A stretch of DNA of 13,614 nucleotides, taken from NCBI GenBank assembly GCA_045656705.1, contig JAZORR010000021.1, forward strand, positions 1-13,614, read 5' to 3'. Below are positions 4,462-13,341 of the stretch, piece by piece. Position 1 is the stretch's first letter. Each line of letters starts with the position of its first letter. The stretch comes from RGIG4576 sp045656705 (lineage in GTDB: Bacteria > Bacteroidota > Bacteroidia > Bacteroidales > Muribaculaceae). The translations under genes were made by a program, and so were the position numbers. The notes under the pieces are model-generated. The model had not been told where the DNA came from, made no database searches, and saw only the letters and a list, made by a program, of their open reading frames with translations.

Positions 4462-6798
4462 TTACTTTTTGGTGGTAGTCACCTTGCGACGCACCACTTT
4501 CTTCTTAGGGACATTAGCCTCATCTTCCACTATCTTCAAGCAGTCGGCAAGAGTGAGAGAGTCTATATCTGTTCCCTTAGGGATTTTATAGTTTTTCTTC
4601 TTGTAAGCGATATACACACCAAAACGGCCGTTTAGCACTTCGAGTTCTGGTTCTTCATCGAAAGTGCGTAGCACCTTCTTGGCTTCGCTATCGCGTTTTT
4701 CCACGATAAGTTGTTGAGCCTCTTCGAGAGTGATAGTCTCAGGAGTGAAACCCTTAGGGATAGACACAAATTTGCCATCGTGCTTAATGTATGGACCGAA
4801 GCGTCCCACAGCCACAGTCACCACTTCGCCTTCAAATTCACCCAAATCGCGAGGAAGGTCAAATAACTTCAATGCTTCTTCGAGGGTGATGGTATTGATA
4901 GACTGCTCTTTCTTGAGCGATGCAAATTGTGGCTTTTCGTCGGATTCGGTGCTACCGAGTTGCACCACCGGACCGAAACGACCAATTTTCACCGACACAG
5001 GTTTGCCCGTTTTAGGATCATCACCAAGCAAGCGTTCGCCCACTTTGTGTTCCAATCGCAGATTCGACACCTTTTCTACATCGGGATGGAAAGTGCCATA
5101 GAATCGAGCAATGCCATCGCTCCACTTTTCTTCACCTTCGGCCACCTTATCGAAAGTACCTTCCACAGTAGCAGTGAAGTTATAGTCCATAATCGATGGG
5201 AAATATTCGTGCAAGAAGTCGTTTACAATCACGCCCATATCGGTAGGGATAAGTTTACCCTTATCGGCACCCGTATTTTCACTCTTCTTAGAAGCCTTCA
5301 CTGCACCATTTTTGAGTGTAAGCACCGAATATTCGCGTTTTTCGCCTGCCTTCTCGCCCTTCATCACATATTCACGATTTTGAATAGTGGAGATGGTAGG
5401 AGCGTAGGTCGACGGACGACCGATACCAAGTTCTTCGAGTTTGCGCACGAGAGTAGCTTCGGAATATCGCGAAGGATGCTGAGTGAAGCGTTCGGTAGCA
5501 GTGATAGTATCAGCCACAACCTTCTCGCCCACATTCACCACAGGAAGCATATTCACATCAGAATCGGCAGTTTCGTCGTCGGAAGACTCAATGTATACCT
5601 TCAAGAAACCATCAAATTTCACCACTTCACCTGTGGCAGTGAAATACTCGCTGCGATTGTTCATATTTATATCCACATTTGTTTTCTCAAGCACAGCATC
5701 TGCCATTTGCGATGCAATAGTGCGTTTCCAAATGAGATTGTAAAGTTTCTTTTCTTGAGCAGTACCCGGAATATCGTGTTGATTGATATAAGTAGGACGA
5801 ATGGCTTCGTGAGCCTCTTGAGCACCCTTTGAAGAAGTGTGATACTTACGCACCTTCAAGTATTCTTCGCCTATTTGTTCCTTGATTTCGGCACTGATAG
5901 TAGCAATAGCAAGAGAAGAAAGATTTAGCGAGTCGGTACGCATATAGGTGATATACCCCGATTCGTAAAGTTTTTGTGCCACCATCATAGTTTGCGACAC
6001 AGTGAATCCAAGTTTGCGAGATGCTTCTTGTTGCAAAGTAGATGTGGTGAACGGAGGTGCAGGAGATTTCTTCACCGGTTTCACAGTCACATCGCCCACA
6101 GTGAATTCGGCTGTCTTGCAAGCCTCGAGAAGTTCGCGTGCTTCGGCTTCGGTGGCCAAGCGTTTATTTAGCTCGGCATTCATAGCCGTCTTAGCACCTT
6201 CGGGCATCATTTGAGCCACCACACGATAGTATGGTTCGCTCTTGAAGTCCTTGATTTCCTTTTCACGCTCTACGATGAGACGCACAGCCACACTTTGCAC
6301 ACGACCAGCCGATAGTGCAGGCTTGATTTTCTTCCAAAGGATTGGCGACAATTCAAAACCCACAATGCGGTCGAGTACACGACGAGCTTGCTGAGCATCT
6401 ACAAGATTGATATCTATATCGCGAGGATTTTCTATAGCATTGAGAATAGCATTCTTAGTGATTTCGTGAAACACAATGCGCTTAGTGTTTTCGGCCTTAA
6501 GCCCGAGCACCTCATACAAGTGCCAAGCGATAGCTTCTCCTTCACGGTCTTCATCGGATGCAAGCCACACCATTTCGGCTTCCTTTGCTGCTTTCTTCAA
6601 TTCCTTTACGAGTTCCTTCTTATCGGCAGGGATTTCGTATATCGGTTCGAAACTCTTATCTATATCAATACTGAAGTCCTTCTTGCGAAGGTCGCGTATA
6701 TGACCATAGCTCGACAGAACTTTATAGTCCTTTCCTAAAAATTTCTCTATAGTCTTTGCCTTTGCAGGAGACTCCACTATCACCAAATTCTTTGACAT
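4462..6798 (-). CDS. topA: DNA topoisomerase I (type IA)
   Basis: This 778-residue type IA topoisomerase relaxes negative supercoils by transient cleavage of one strand through a 5'-phosphotyrosine. The N-terminal Toprim domain shows IVESPAKAKTI (E9) and the acidic triad D82, D84, E86 in SDEDREGEAIAWH. The catalytic tyrosine is Y285 in YITYMRTDS. ALSAGRVQSVAVR (161-173) and the LEELGIGRPSTYAP gate segment (454-467) are intact. The C-terminus has no Cys4 zinc fingers. It carries three GRFG-type repeats (606-609, 665-668, 724-727) and a Lys/Arg-rich end (KKKVVRRKVTTTKK). That layout is normal for Bacteroidetes and contrasts with E. coli TopA. The start gives the canonical MSKNLVIVESP. The gene is monocistronic-looking, with a promoter at about 6872 and a hairpin after the stop. 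Confidence 0.97.
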   Translation of the reverse strand: MSKNLVIVESPAKAKTIEKFLGKDYKVLSSYGHIRDLRKKDFSIDIDKSFEPIYEIPADKKELVKELKKAAKEAEMVWLASDEDREGEAIAWHLYEVLGLKAENTKRIVFHEITKNAILNAIENPRDIDINLVDAQQARRVLDRIVGFELSPILWKKIKPALSAGRVQSVAVRLIVEREKEIKDFKSEPYYRVVAQMMPEGAKTAMNAELNKRLATEAEARELLEACKTAEFTVGDVTVKPVKKSPAPPFTTSTLQQEASRKLGFTVSQTMMVAQKLYESGYITYMRTDSLNLSSLAIATISAEIKEQIGEEYLKVRKYHTSSKGAQEAHEAIRPTYINQHDIPGTAQEKKLYNLIWKRTIASQMADAVLEKTNVDINMNNRSEYFTATGEVVKFDGFLKVYIESSDDETADSDVNMLPVVNVGEKVVADTITATERFTQHPSRYSEATLVRKLEELGIGRPSTYAPTISTIQNREYVMKGEKAGEKREYSVLTLKNGAVKASKKSENTGADKGKLIPTDMGVIVNDFLHEYFPSIMDYNFTATVEGTFDKVAEGEEKWSDGIARFYGTFHPDVEKVSNLRLEHKVGERLLGDDPKTGKPVSVKIGRFGPVVQLGSTESDEKPQFASLKKEQSINTITLEEALKLFDLPRDLGEFEGEVVTVAVGRFGPYIKHDGKFVSIPKGFTPETITLEEAQQLIVEKRDSEAKKVLRTFDEEPELEVLNGRFGVYIAYKKKNYKIPKGTDIDSLTLADCLKIVEDEANVPKKKVVRRKVTTTKK

Positions 6799-6871
6799 CT
6801 TCTTTTCTTCTATTGCTGTGTTTGTGTTGGAATGTGACTATCTCCACAGCCACATTTTCTAAAATCGGCGA

Positions 6872-6879
6872 CAAAATTA
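6872..6879 (-). promoter_or_regulatory. Probable -7 element of the topA promoter
   Basis: Minus-strand TAATTTTG fits TAnnTTTG and lies 74 bp upstream of the topA ATG, giving a leader of about 65 nt. A -33 TTTG at consensus spacing is not evident. The region is otherwise AT-rich. Confidence 0.4.
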
Positions 6880-6983
6880 GACAAAAAATTATTATTTCCT
6901 CACCTATTTTTGATTTTTTATAAGCCCTTACACCTTATATATATCTATATACATATTATATATGTATAATTTTTTTCAGAAAT

Positions 6984-8000
6984 TTACGCCTTCACTTCGG
7001 CACGAAGGGCATAAGTGTTGCGAAGAGTCTCAAATGACTCGGGAGCCGATTTCAAAGCCGCAGTATCTACGAGTGGATTGTAACTTGCCATAATTCCTTC
7101 CAAAGTCACCTCGTCGGCACCCTTCAACGGAGCATCTACCTTAGGTATGTCTATATCCCATCCGAAATGCTCGGCCAATGCCTCAAGTAGCATAGAGGTG
7201 GCTCTCGTCTTGCCTTCCTCTGAATATCCAGCAATGTGAGGAGTAGCAATATAGGCCATATTGAGCAAATCGAAGTTCAGTTGTGGCTCGTTTTCCCAAC
7301 AGTCTACCACCACATCTTTGAGAGTAGACACATGTTTAGTTTCCAATAGTGCAGCAGTATCTATCACTTCGCCACGAGCACAATTGATGAGTAATTGGCA
7401 CTTCTCAAGTCCCAACACAAACTGACGATTGGCCATGTGATATGTGGCATCAATCCCTTTGTGAGTGAGAGGAGTGTGGAATGTGATGATATCGGCATCG
7501 TGAATGATTTTGCTCAATGGCACATAATCGGCCGAACCTGTAGCACGTTGCAACGGAGGATCGTTGATCAACACCTTAAAGCCCAACTTTCTTGCCCATT
7601 TGGCCACTATACTGCCCACATTACCCACGCCCACTACGCCGATAGTGAGTCCCGCAGGAGAGAATAGGTATTCTTTCTTCATCCAATTGCCTATAGCCGA
7701 CAGTACATATTGTGCCACAGCCGGAGCATTGCAGCCCGGAGCATTTTTCACCGTGATACCTTTGCTTTTGCAGTAATCAAGGTCGATATGGTCCATACCG
7801 ATGGTAGCAGTGCCTATAAACTTACACTTGCTACCTTCCAATAGTGCCTCATCGCATTGAGTGCGAGTGCGCACAAGCAGCACATCGGCATCTTTCACCA
7901 CTTCCTTGGTGATTTCCTGATAAGGAAGGTACAACACTTCTGCGTGTTTCTCAAGCAGTCCCGAAATGTAAGGGATATTTTTCTCTACTATTATTTTCAT
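6984..8000 (-). CDS. pdxB: 4-phosphoerythronate dehydrogenase
   Basis: This 338-residue D-2-hydroxyacid dehydrogenase-family enzyme oxidises 4-phosphoerythronate in the DXP-dependent route to pyridoxal 5'-phosphate. The Rossmann motif GVGNVG (124-129) lies in the NAD domain, with the acidic residue of INDPP (145-149) near the cofactor. The catalytic set is R209 (NCARGEV), E236 (CWENEP) and H255 (TPHIAGYS). FIGTATIGMDHID (61-73) is a PdxB-typical segment that separates it from SerA and other paralogues. The C-terminal dimerisation region is present but shorter than in the roughly 378-residue E. coli enzyme. It is the last gene of the minus-strand cysE operon, 21 bp after the membrane-protein gene. 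No other pdx gene is in the window. Confidence 0.93.
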   Translation of the reverse strand: MKIIVEKNIPYISGLLEKHAEVLYLPYQEITKEVVKDADVLLVRTRTQCDEALLEGSKCKFIGTATIGMDHIDLDYCKSKGITVKNAPGCNAPAVAQYVLSAIGNWMKKEYLFSPAGLTIGVVGVGNVGSIVAKWARKLGFKVLINDPPLQRATGSADYVPLSKIIHDADIITFHTPLTHKGIDATYHMANRQFVLGLEKCQLLINCARGEVIDTAALLETKHVSTLKDVVVDCWENEPQLNFDLLNMAYIATPHIAGYSEEGKTRATSMLLEALAEHFGWDIDIPKVDAPLKGADEVTLEGIMASYNPLVDTAALKSAPESFETLRNTYALRAEVKA

Positions 8001-8021
8001 ATGATTATATGTCTGTTATAA

Positions 8022-8999
8022 TTACATCGTGTGCCACACATACGAGACCACACACAAAGCCATAAAAATAAGATATAAAATATACTTTCTTGCGTGCTTT
8101 CTTATGGTGAATGCATGTGCCATTTGCACCGATAGGCATATATTCAGCACCGACAAGTAAGCAAGAATATTTCCTCCATCAAGCACCATCATAATTATAG
8201 TGAGGAACATCACCACGATGAAAAAACCGTTGTAGGAGCGTGTTTGCAACTTATACGATATGAGTTTCAGTACATTCATACCGAATAATACAAGTGTGAG
8301 CAATATAGTTGTTCCCACCACCGTGAGCATCTGTGCCGAGTGCAAGAACTCGTGGTTTTGCCATATAGGAGCGAAATGAGGTGGTTGCAAAGCCGCGAAG
8401 TCTACTATGCCCGTACCCAATACTATCCACAATGGAGTGGCAATACCAAATAGCATAGCCAATACGCTACGCACATTCATGGCACGCATCTGCATAAAGC
8501 CTACAAACAAGGCTATCAACAGATAACCAAACACATAGTTGAATAAGCATCCTGCCACAGTCAAGGCAAAAACCAAATACACTCTGCGTTGTGGAGTGCG
8601 ATCTTGGTAAGTGCTGAAAAGGATTGTCGTGAGCAGCATAAGTCCTGCACTCAGGATCGTACCTTCAAAAAATTGATACATCACAAGCGGATTGGCTATG
8701 CCGAGCAATAAATAAGTAGACGCAAAGATATAAGTCACCTCACGCACATAAGCCGATGCCTTATTGAGAAACGACATCACGGCACTCACTCCCACCATTC
8801 CACCTATTCCCAATAGCATTTTCACTGCCAAAGGAAGCGACGAGAGTGATTCGGTGCTGAAGCACACACCATCAGTGAGTACACCCAGTGCGTTCACTTT
8901 ATCACAAGCAAACCACGACAGCAAAACGAACAAAACAGCCGTCAATATATAAAATTGACGACCGTTTAAAAAATTATTTATATAATCCTCTCTTATCAC
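8022..8999 (-). CDS. Multi-pass integral membrane protein, function unknown
   Basis: This 325-residue protein is almost wholly hydrophobic. I count 9-10 likely membrane helices: about 15-32, 57-77, 88-108, 113-130, 139-170 (one or two), 176-196, 222-243, 256-273, 275-295 and 304-322. Short basic loops include QDRTPQRR (132-139) and RKHARK (300-305). No enzymatic or transporter motif is visible. Length and helix number recall the uncharacterised Bacteroidetes DUF6427-type membrane family, but I cannot confirm membership. It lies between purD (58 bp upstream) and pdxB (21 bp downstream) and is probably cotranscribed with both. A role tied to purines or PLP would be a guess. Confidence 0.8.
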   Translation of the reverse strand: MIREDYINNFLNGRQFYILTAVLFVLLSWFACDKVNALGVLTDGVCFSTESLSSLPLAVKMLLGIGGMVGVSAVMSFLNKASAYVREVTYIFASTYLLLGIANPLVMYQFFEGTILSAGLMLLTTILFSTYQDRTPQRRVYLVFALTVAGCLFNYVFGYLLIALFVGFMQMRAMNVRSVLAMLFGIATPLWIVLGTGIVDFAALQPPHFAPIWQNHEFLHSAQMLTVVGTTILLTLVLFGMNVLKLISYKLQTRSYNGFFIVVMFLTIIMMVLDGGNILAYLSVLNICLSVQMAHAFTIRKHARKYILYLIFMALCVVSYVWHTM

Positions 9000-9057
9000 A
9001 CTTTTATCGGAGTATTCCGTAATAGAATTACTAATTACTCTTTTCTAATTACTAATT

Positions 9058-10338
9058 TTACTTGAGGTCGGCACCGATATCGCGACGGAAATACATTCCC
9101 TCGAAATTCACCTTTGCAATGCTTGCAAAAGAGCGTGCAAGAGCTTCGTCCTTAGTTTCGCCGTAAGAAGTAGCAGCTATCACACGACCTCCGGCAGTCA
9201 CAAGTGTGTCGCCGTCTTTCTTAGTTCCTGCGTGGAAAAGAATACTATCGGTCACATCTTCCACTCCTGTGATCACCTTACCCTTTTCGTAGTCGCAAGG
9301 ATAACCACCGCTCACCATCATCACAGTCACAGCATAGCGAGGATCTATTTCAAGTGTGCAATCGGCAAGTTTACCTGCAGCCACTGCTTGGAAAAGTTCC
9401 ACAAGGTCGCTCTTCAAGCGAGGCATCACCACTTCGGTTTCAGGGTCGCCCATACGCACATTATATTCAATCACCATAGGTTCGTTCTTCACATTGATAA
9501 GACCAAGGAAGATAAAGCCCTTATATGTGATGTTTTCAGCCTTCAATCCGTTCACTGTAGGCTCGATGATGCGAGTGCGCACCTTTTCCATGAACACCTC
9601 ATCGGCAAAACATACAGGCGACACAGCACCCATACCACCAGTATTCAATCCGGTATCACCTTCGCCTATACGCTTATAGTCTTTTGCTACAGGAAGCACC
9701 TTATAACTATTGCCATCGGTAAGCACAAACACCGAGCATTCGATACCCGACAAGAATTCTTCTATCACCACAGTAGCCGACGATGCACCAAACATACCAT
9801 TAAGCATTTCGCCAAGTTCCTTCTTTGCTTCGTCGAGAGTAGGTAGAATAAGTACACCCTTACCTGCAGCAAGACCATCGGCCTTCAACACGTAAGGAGC
9901 TTCAAGACTTTCCAAGAAGCGATAACCTTCTTCGATAGTGTCCTTGGTCACACTCAAGTAGCGAGCAGTAGGGATATCGTGGCGTAGCATAAATGCCTTG
10001 GCAAAATCCTTGCTGCCTTCGAGTTGAGCGCCTTCTTTAGAAGGACCTATTACAGGCACACCGGCAAGAGCCTCATCGTTTTTGAAATAGTCGTAAATAC
10101 CTGCCACAAGAGGGTCTTCATTACCCACTACCACCATATTCACACCCTTTTCAAGCACAAAAGCCTTCACAGCGTCAAAATCAAGTGGAGATAGAGCCAC
10201 ATTCTCGCCGAATGCATGAGTACCACCATTACCTGGAGCAATGTAAAGTTTGCCAAGTTTTTCGCTTTGGTTCATCTTCCATGCCAAAGTGGCTTCACGA
10301 CCACCCGAACCAAGTAGCAATATATCTATTTTGTTCAT
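9058..10338 (-). CDS. purD: Phosphoribosylamine-glycine ligase (GAR synthetase)
   Basis: This 426-residue ATP-grasp enzyme makes glycinamide ribonucleotide from phosphoribosylamine, glycine and ATP, the second step of purine synthesis. The N-terminal domain shows LLLGSGGRE (7-15) and APGNGGT (34-40). The ATP-grasp core carries KADGLAAGKGV (152-162), EEFLSGIECSVFV (193-205), YKRIGEGDTGLNTGGMGAVSP (221-241, with KRIGEGD and NTGGMGA as key parts) and the metal-site motif NVRMGDPETE (293-302). The C-terminal domain is complete (AGGRVIAAT, 382-390). The usual GGREHALAW reads GGREATLAW, so the conserved His is absent. Length is normal. It starts 27 bp after the rlmL-like gene and is followed by the membrane-protein gene. 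Confidence 0.96.
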   Translation of the reverse strand: MNKIDILLLGSGGREATLAWKMNQSEKLGKLYIAPGNGGTHAFGENVALSPLDFDAVKAFVLEKGVNMVVVGNEDPLVAGIYDYFKNDEALAGVPVIGPSKEGAQLEGSKDFAKAFMLRHDIPTARYLSVTKDTIEEGYRFLESLEAPYVLKADGLAAGKGVLILPTLDEAKKELGEMLNGMFGASSATVVIEEFLSGIECSVFVLTDGNSYKVLPVAKDYKRIGEGDTGLNTGGMGAVSPVCFADEVFMEKVRTRIIEPTVNGLKAENITYKGFIFLGLINVKNEPMVIEYNVRMGDPETEVVMPRLKSDLVELFQAVAAGKLADCTLEIDPRYAVTVMMVSGGYPCDYEKGKVITGVEDVTDSILFHAGTKKDGDTLVTAGGRVIAATSYGETKDEALARSFASIAKVNFEGMYFRRDIGADLK

Positions 10339-10365
10339 TGTTGTTATGGTTATTTGGTTTGTTTA

Positions 10366-12075
10366 TCAATCATTTGTATTTTCTTCATTAGTCTTTCTGG
10401 TGCGTCTTCTTCCAGCATTTATCACCACTTCGTTATCACGAGAAAGACTTGGTGAACGGAATTTCACAATCTTCTTAGCGAAGCGTTCGCTGTGGTCTCT
10501 TCCATCGATTTCAGAGCGTTCGATTTCTTCTTTGCGACGTTCTTGATATGGCTTGCGATAACGTGCTTCCAATGCGTTCTTTGGAGCTTCTTCACCAAAA
10601 CGAGATGGACGACGACCGCCTCGACGATTTCCTTCATCTTTGCGATCGAAACTGCTGCGAGCAAACTTCTTTCCTTCGGTACGACGACCTTCTTCACCAT
10701 CTTTCTTGAAGATAGAACGACTACCGCGTTCGAAACGGCGTTCCTTGCCTTCAAACTTCTTGTTTTCGCGACGCAATGGTTTGCCCACGCTGCTCTTAGA
10801 AGCGCGAGTTCCGTTTTCAGCATCATCCTCGCCTTCGTCTCCTAATGTAGGTTCGAAGCGTGAACGCAAGAATTTTTGTTTAGCCTCGCCACGGAAGTTT
10901 TCATTCTTCACAGAGCGACCTTCTTTTCGGAATTCGCTATATGTACCATCAAATATTACATATTCACGCAATTCACATTCAAGCGAACCGTTAAGCACAG
11001 GATACTTAATAGATGGTTTCAAACCTATCTTATCGAATGTTTCGCTCACGGCACTTATCACCCATGCATTGTAGCCCTTGAATTGACTCTTGAGCATAAC
11101 ACCGATACCATCGTAAAGTGCATCCATATCGTCGCTCTTGATACGCTCGCCATAAGGTGGATTAGTGATAAGCACACCACCGCCTTCAGGTACATTGCAG
11201 ATTTCTTGGAACGGACACACATCCACTTCAATGTATTTGCCCACACGAGCACTCTTAATATTGGCACGAGTGATACCTATAGCCTTTGGTGAGATATCAG
11301 AGCCATATATTTTGTATTCATAATCACATTCGTTGCTATCGTCGTTGTAGATGCTTTCAAATAATTCTTCATCAAAATCATCCCAACGTTCGAATGCAAA
11401 ACTGCTACGGTACACACCAGGATAGATGTTTGCAGCAATAAGAGCAGCCTCGATAAGGAATGTACCACTACCACACATAGGATCGTAGAAATTGCTCTTT
11501 CCATCCCATCCACTTAGTTTGATGATACCTGCAGCAAGCACTTCGTTGATAGGAGCCTCAGTTTGTCCCACACGATAACCACGCTTGTGTAGCGACTCAC
11601 CCGAACTATCAAGCGAAATAGTCACCTCATCGCCCGAGATATGCACATCTATCATCACATCAGGATTGCTCACTCTGATAGATGGACGCTCTCCACATTT
11701 TTCGCTGAAATAGTCGGCAATAGCATCTTTCACTCTATAAGTTACGAATTTTGAGTGACGGAAATCTTCGCTATATACTGTAGAATCGATTGAGAATGTG
11801 CGTTTCACACTCATAATTGATTCCCACTTAAACTTCTTCGACATTTCGTAAAGTTCATCCACATTTGTAGCGTGGAATTTGTAGATAGGTTTCAAGATGC
11901 GCAATGCAGTACGGCAACAGAAGTTGGCACGATACATCGTAGCCTTATCACCCTTGAAGGCTACTACGCGTTTACCAGTCTCTACATCTTCGGCACCAAG
12001 AGCCTTCAATTCATCGGCAAGAACATTTTCCAATCCTTGGAAGGTCTTTGCCACCATTTCAAACTTGTCACTCAT
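10366..12075 (-). CDS. rlmL: THUMP-domain rRNA methyltransferase (RlmL-like) with charged tail
   Basis: This 569-residue class I SAM-dependent RNA methyltransferase is related to the N-terminal half of E. coli RlmL, which makes m2G in 23S rRNA. Residues about 1-50 are a ferredoxin-like domain and about 60-165 the THUMP RNA-binding domain. The Rossmann methyltransferase runs from about 170 to 380, with SAM motif I DPMCGSG (198-204), YGSDISPKAIG (257-267) and catalytic NPPYGER (305-311). The RlmK half of the E. coli enzyme is missing. Residues about 381-569 instead form a low-complexity Arg/Lys/Glu/Gly-rich tail (for example RRFERGSR, RRGGRRPSRF), predicted disordered and probably RNA- or ribosome-binding. 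The start overlaps the cysE stop by 8 bp (ATGAGTGA), so translation is probably coupled. Which rRNA base is modified cannot be read from the sequence. Confidence 0.9.
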   Translation of the reverse strand: MSDKFEMVAKTFQGLENVLADELKALGAEDVETGKRVVAFKGDKATMYRANFCCRTALRILKPIYKFHATNVDELYEMSKKFKWESIMSVKRTFSIDSTVYSEDFRHSKFVTYRVKDAIADYFSEKCGERPSIRVSNPDVMIDVHISGDEVTISLDSSGESLHKRGYRVGQTEAPINEVLAAGIIKLSGWDGKSNFYDPMCGSGTFLIEAALIAANIYPGVYRSSFAFERWDDFDEELFESIYNDDSNECDYEYKIYGSDISPKAIGITRANIKSARVGKYIEVDVCPFQEICNVPEGGGVLITNPPYGERIKSDDMDALYDGIGVMLKSQFKGYNAWVISAVSETFDKIGLKPSIKYPVLNGSLECELREYVIFDGTYSEFRKEGRSVKNENFRGEAKQKFLRSRFEPTLGDEGEDDAENGTRASKSSVGKPLRRENKKFEGKERRFERGSRSIFKKDGEEGRRTEGKKFARSSFDRKDEGNRRGGRRPSRFGEEAPKNALEARYRKPYQERRKEEIERSEIDGRDHSERFAKKIVKFRSPSLSRDNEVVINAGRRRTRKTNEENTND

Positions 12076-13000
12076 CTTTATCTTCTAACTTTGTATGTTG
12101 TTTGCTTTTAGCTTGTATTAATTTCTCTCCAGGAGCCACATCGGTAGTAACCCAAATGTTACCGCCCACCACAGCACCATCGCCTATGGTGACTCGTCCC
12201 AATATTGTGGCATTTGAATATATCACCACATTGTCGCCAATAATAGGATGGCGTGGTATGCCTTTTATGAGGTTATCGTTGTCGTCGGTAGGGAAACTGC
12301 GTGCTCCGAGTGTCACACCCTGATAGAGCTTCACATTTCGTCCTATGATGGCAGTTTCACCTATCACCACACCGGTACCGTGGTCTATCGCAAAGCATTC
12401 ACCAATGGTAGCACCTGGATGAATGTCGATGCCTGTCTCGGAATGAGCACTTTCGGTAATCATACGCGGTATCACAGGCACTCCGGCAAGCAAGAGCTCG
12501 TGTGCTATGCGATAATTGATAATAGCCTTTATGCTCGGATAACAGTATATCACTTCGGCTGTGGAAGTGGCAGCAGGGTCGCCCTTGAAGATAGCCATCA
12601 CATCGGTGTGAAGCACACGACGCAATTCTGGAAGATTGGAAATAAAGTCCAATGCCACGCATCGAGCTTTTTCCTTAACCAAATCTATTGCTATCGTTTC
12701 GTCGCAGTCTTTACCAACAAGACTGCCTGCCACTATTTGATTTTCTAAAATATTCTTGAGACGCTCGCATTGCAAACCGATAGTATACTCTATGTTATAA
12801 CTATTCACATCGGCACCGCCAAAAAAACCAGGGAAAAGCAACGAACGACATAAGCCTATCATTTCGGCTATAAGAGTTTCTGATGGCAAGGGTTCGCCTC
12901 CCATACGCATATGACACATTCTTTGCAAATTTTCTTTGCAAGCCAGCGACTTCACTGTCGCCTTGATTTTCGTCTCATCTTGATAAGTCTCTGCGTTCAT
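12068..13000 (-). CDS. cysE: Serine O-acetyltransferase
   Basis: This 310-residue enzyme acetylates L-serine with acetyl-CoA, committing it to cysteine synthesis. The N-terminal helical region (1-165) includes HTDVMAIFKGDPAA (131-144) and YPSIKAIINYRIAHELL (154-170). The C-terminal left-handed beta-helix of hexapeptide repeats runs from about 185 to 285. It carries DIHPGATIG (192-200, H194 the likely catalytic His), IDHGTGVVIGETAIIG (205-220) and RHPIIGDNVVI (250-260). The length, greater than E. coli CysE (273), comes from the longer N-terminus, as in the EpsC-type SATs common in Bacteroidetes. It is the first gene of the operon. It lies about 340 bp from the divergent plus-strand gene and overlaps the rlmL-like gene by 8 bp. 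Confidence 0.94.
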   Translation of the reverse strand: MNAETYQDETKIKATVKSLACKENLQRMCHMRMGGEPLPSETLIAEMIGLCRSLLFPGFFGGADVNSYNIEYTIGLQCERLKNILENQIVAGSLVGKDCDETIAIDLVKEKARCVALDFISNLPELRRVLHTDVMAIFKGDPAATSTAEVIYCYPSIKAIINYRIAHELLLAGVPVIPRMITESAHSETGIDIHPGATIGECFAIDHGTGVVIGETAIIGRNVKLYQGVTLGARSFPTDDNDNLIKGIPRHPIIGDNVVIYSNATILGRVTIGDGAVVGGNIWVTTDVAPGEKLIQAKSKQHTKLEDKDE

Positions 13001-13341
13001 TTGCCTCTACGAAACTTCGATAAATTCCACAAATAAGTTATAACATTTGCATCAGGGAATAGCTTCCAAACTTCACCATTACGTTAGTGTAATAACACTA
13101 CCTCTGCAATTTCTCAACAAAAATACAACAAAACTCCCAAAATATCTACTTTTTTTCACGATTAATTGTAGGCAATGAATTATTTCTTATTTTTTTCTCA
13201 TTTTCTCATCTAATTATCCTTTTTAAGGAAACTTTCGTGCAATTTTTTTTGTAACTTTGCACTCTAATAACTTACCTATATAACGACTAACATTTATTTT
13301 TAAATAAAATTTATTACTAATCTAAAAACTAACTGTAAAAG
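13001..13341. other. Divergent intergenic region, cysE / exported protein
   Basis: About 340 bp of AT-rich DNA without a gene. On the minus strand TATTTTTG (13125-13118) could be the -7 box of the cysE operon, with a leader of about 110 nt. Inside that leader an inverted repeat TAGTGT-aata-ACACTA lies at 13085-13100. It abuts TACCTCTGCAAT (13099-13110), a 12-mer also present at 2964-2975. On the plus strand TAACTTTG (13252-13259) is the probable -7 box of the right-hand gene. I see no recognisable riboswitch. Confidence 0.55.
13252..13259 (+). promoter_or_regulatory. -7 element for the right-edge exported protein gene
   Basis: TAACTTTG matches TAnnTTTG exactly and is followed by GCAC, as is common at Bacteroidetes starts. 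It sits 83 bp upstream of the ATG at 13342. The upstream TTTC near 13233 is only an imperfect -33 match, with short spacing. Confidence 0.55.

Noticed and set aside
4927..5832. 301-codon plus-strand open frame opposite topA
   Set aside because: It lies wholly antisense to the highly conserved topA, has no recognisable domain, is Cys/His/Phe-rich as expected of a complement shadow, and has no promoter.
6948..6976. AT-only inverted repeat TATACATAT-TAT-ATATGTATA followed by seven T on the plus strand
   Set aside because: It looks like a terminator only for plus-strand transcription, where there is no gene. An A/T-only stem is weak, and such repeats are expected in this AT-rich spacer.
9232..9846. 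204-codon plus-strand open frame opposite purD
   Set aside because: Antisense shadow of purD; the His-rich composition is the complement of purD codon use, and no motif is visible.
10464..11074. Overlapping open frames on both strands across the rlmL tail region
   Set aside because: The extra frames come from the biased Arg/Lys/Glu codon composition of the tail; the sense frame is continuous with the methyltransferase core.
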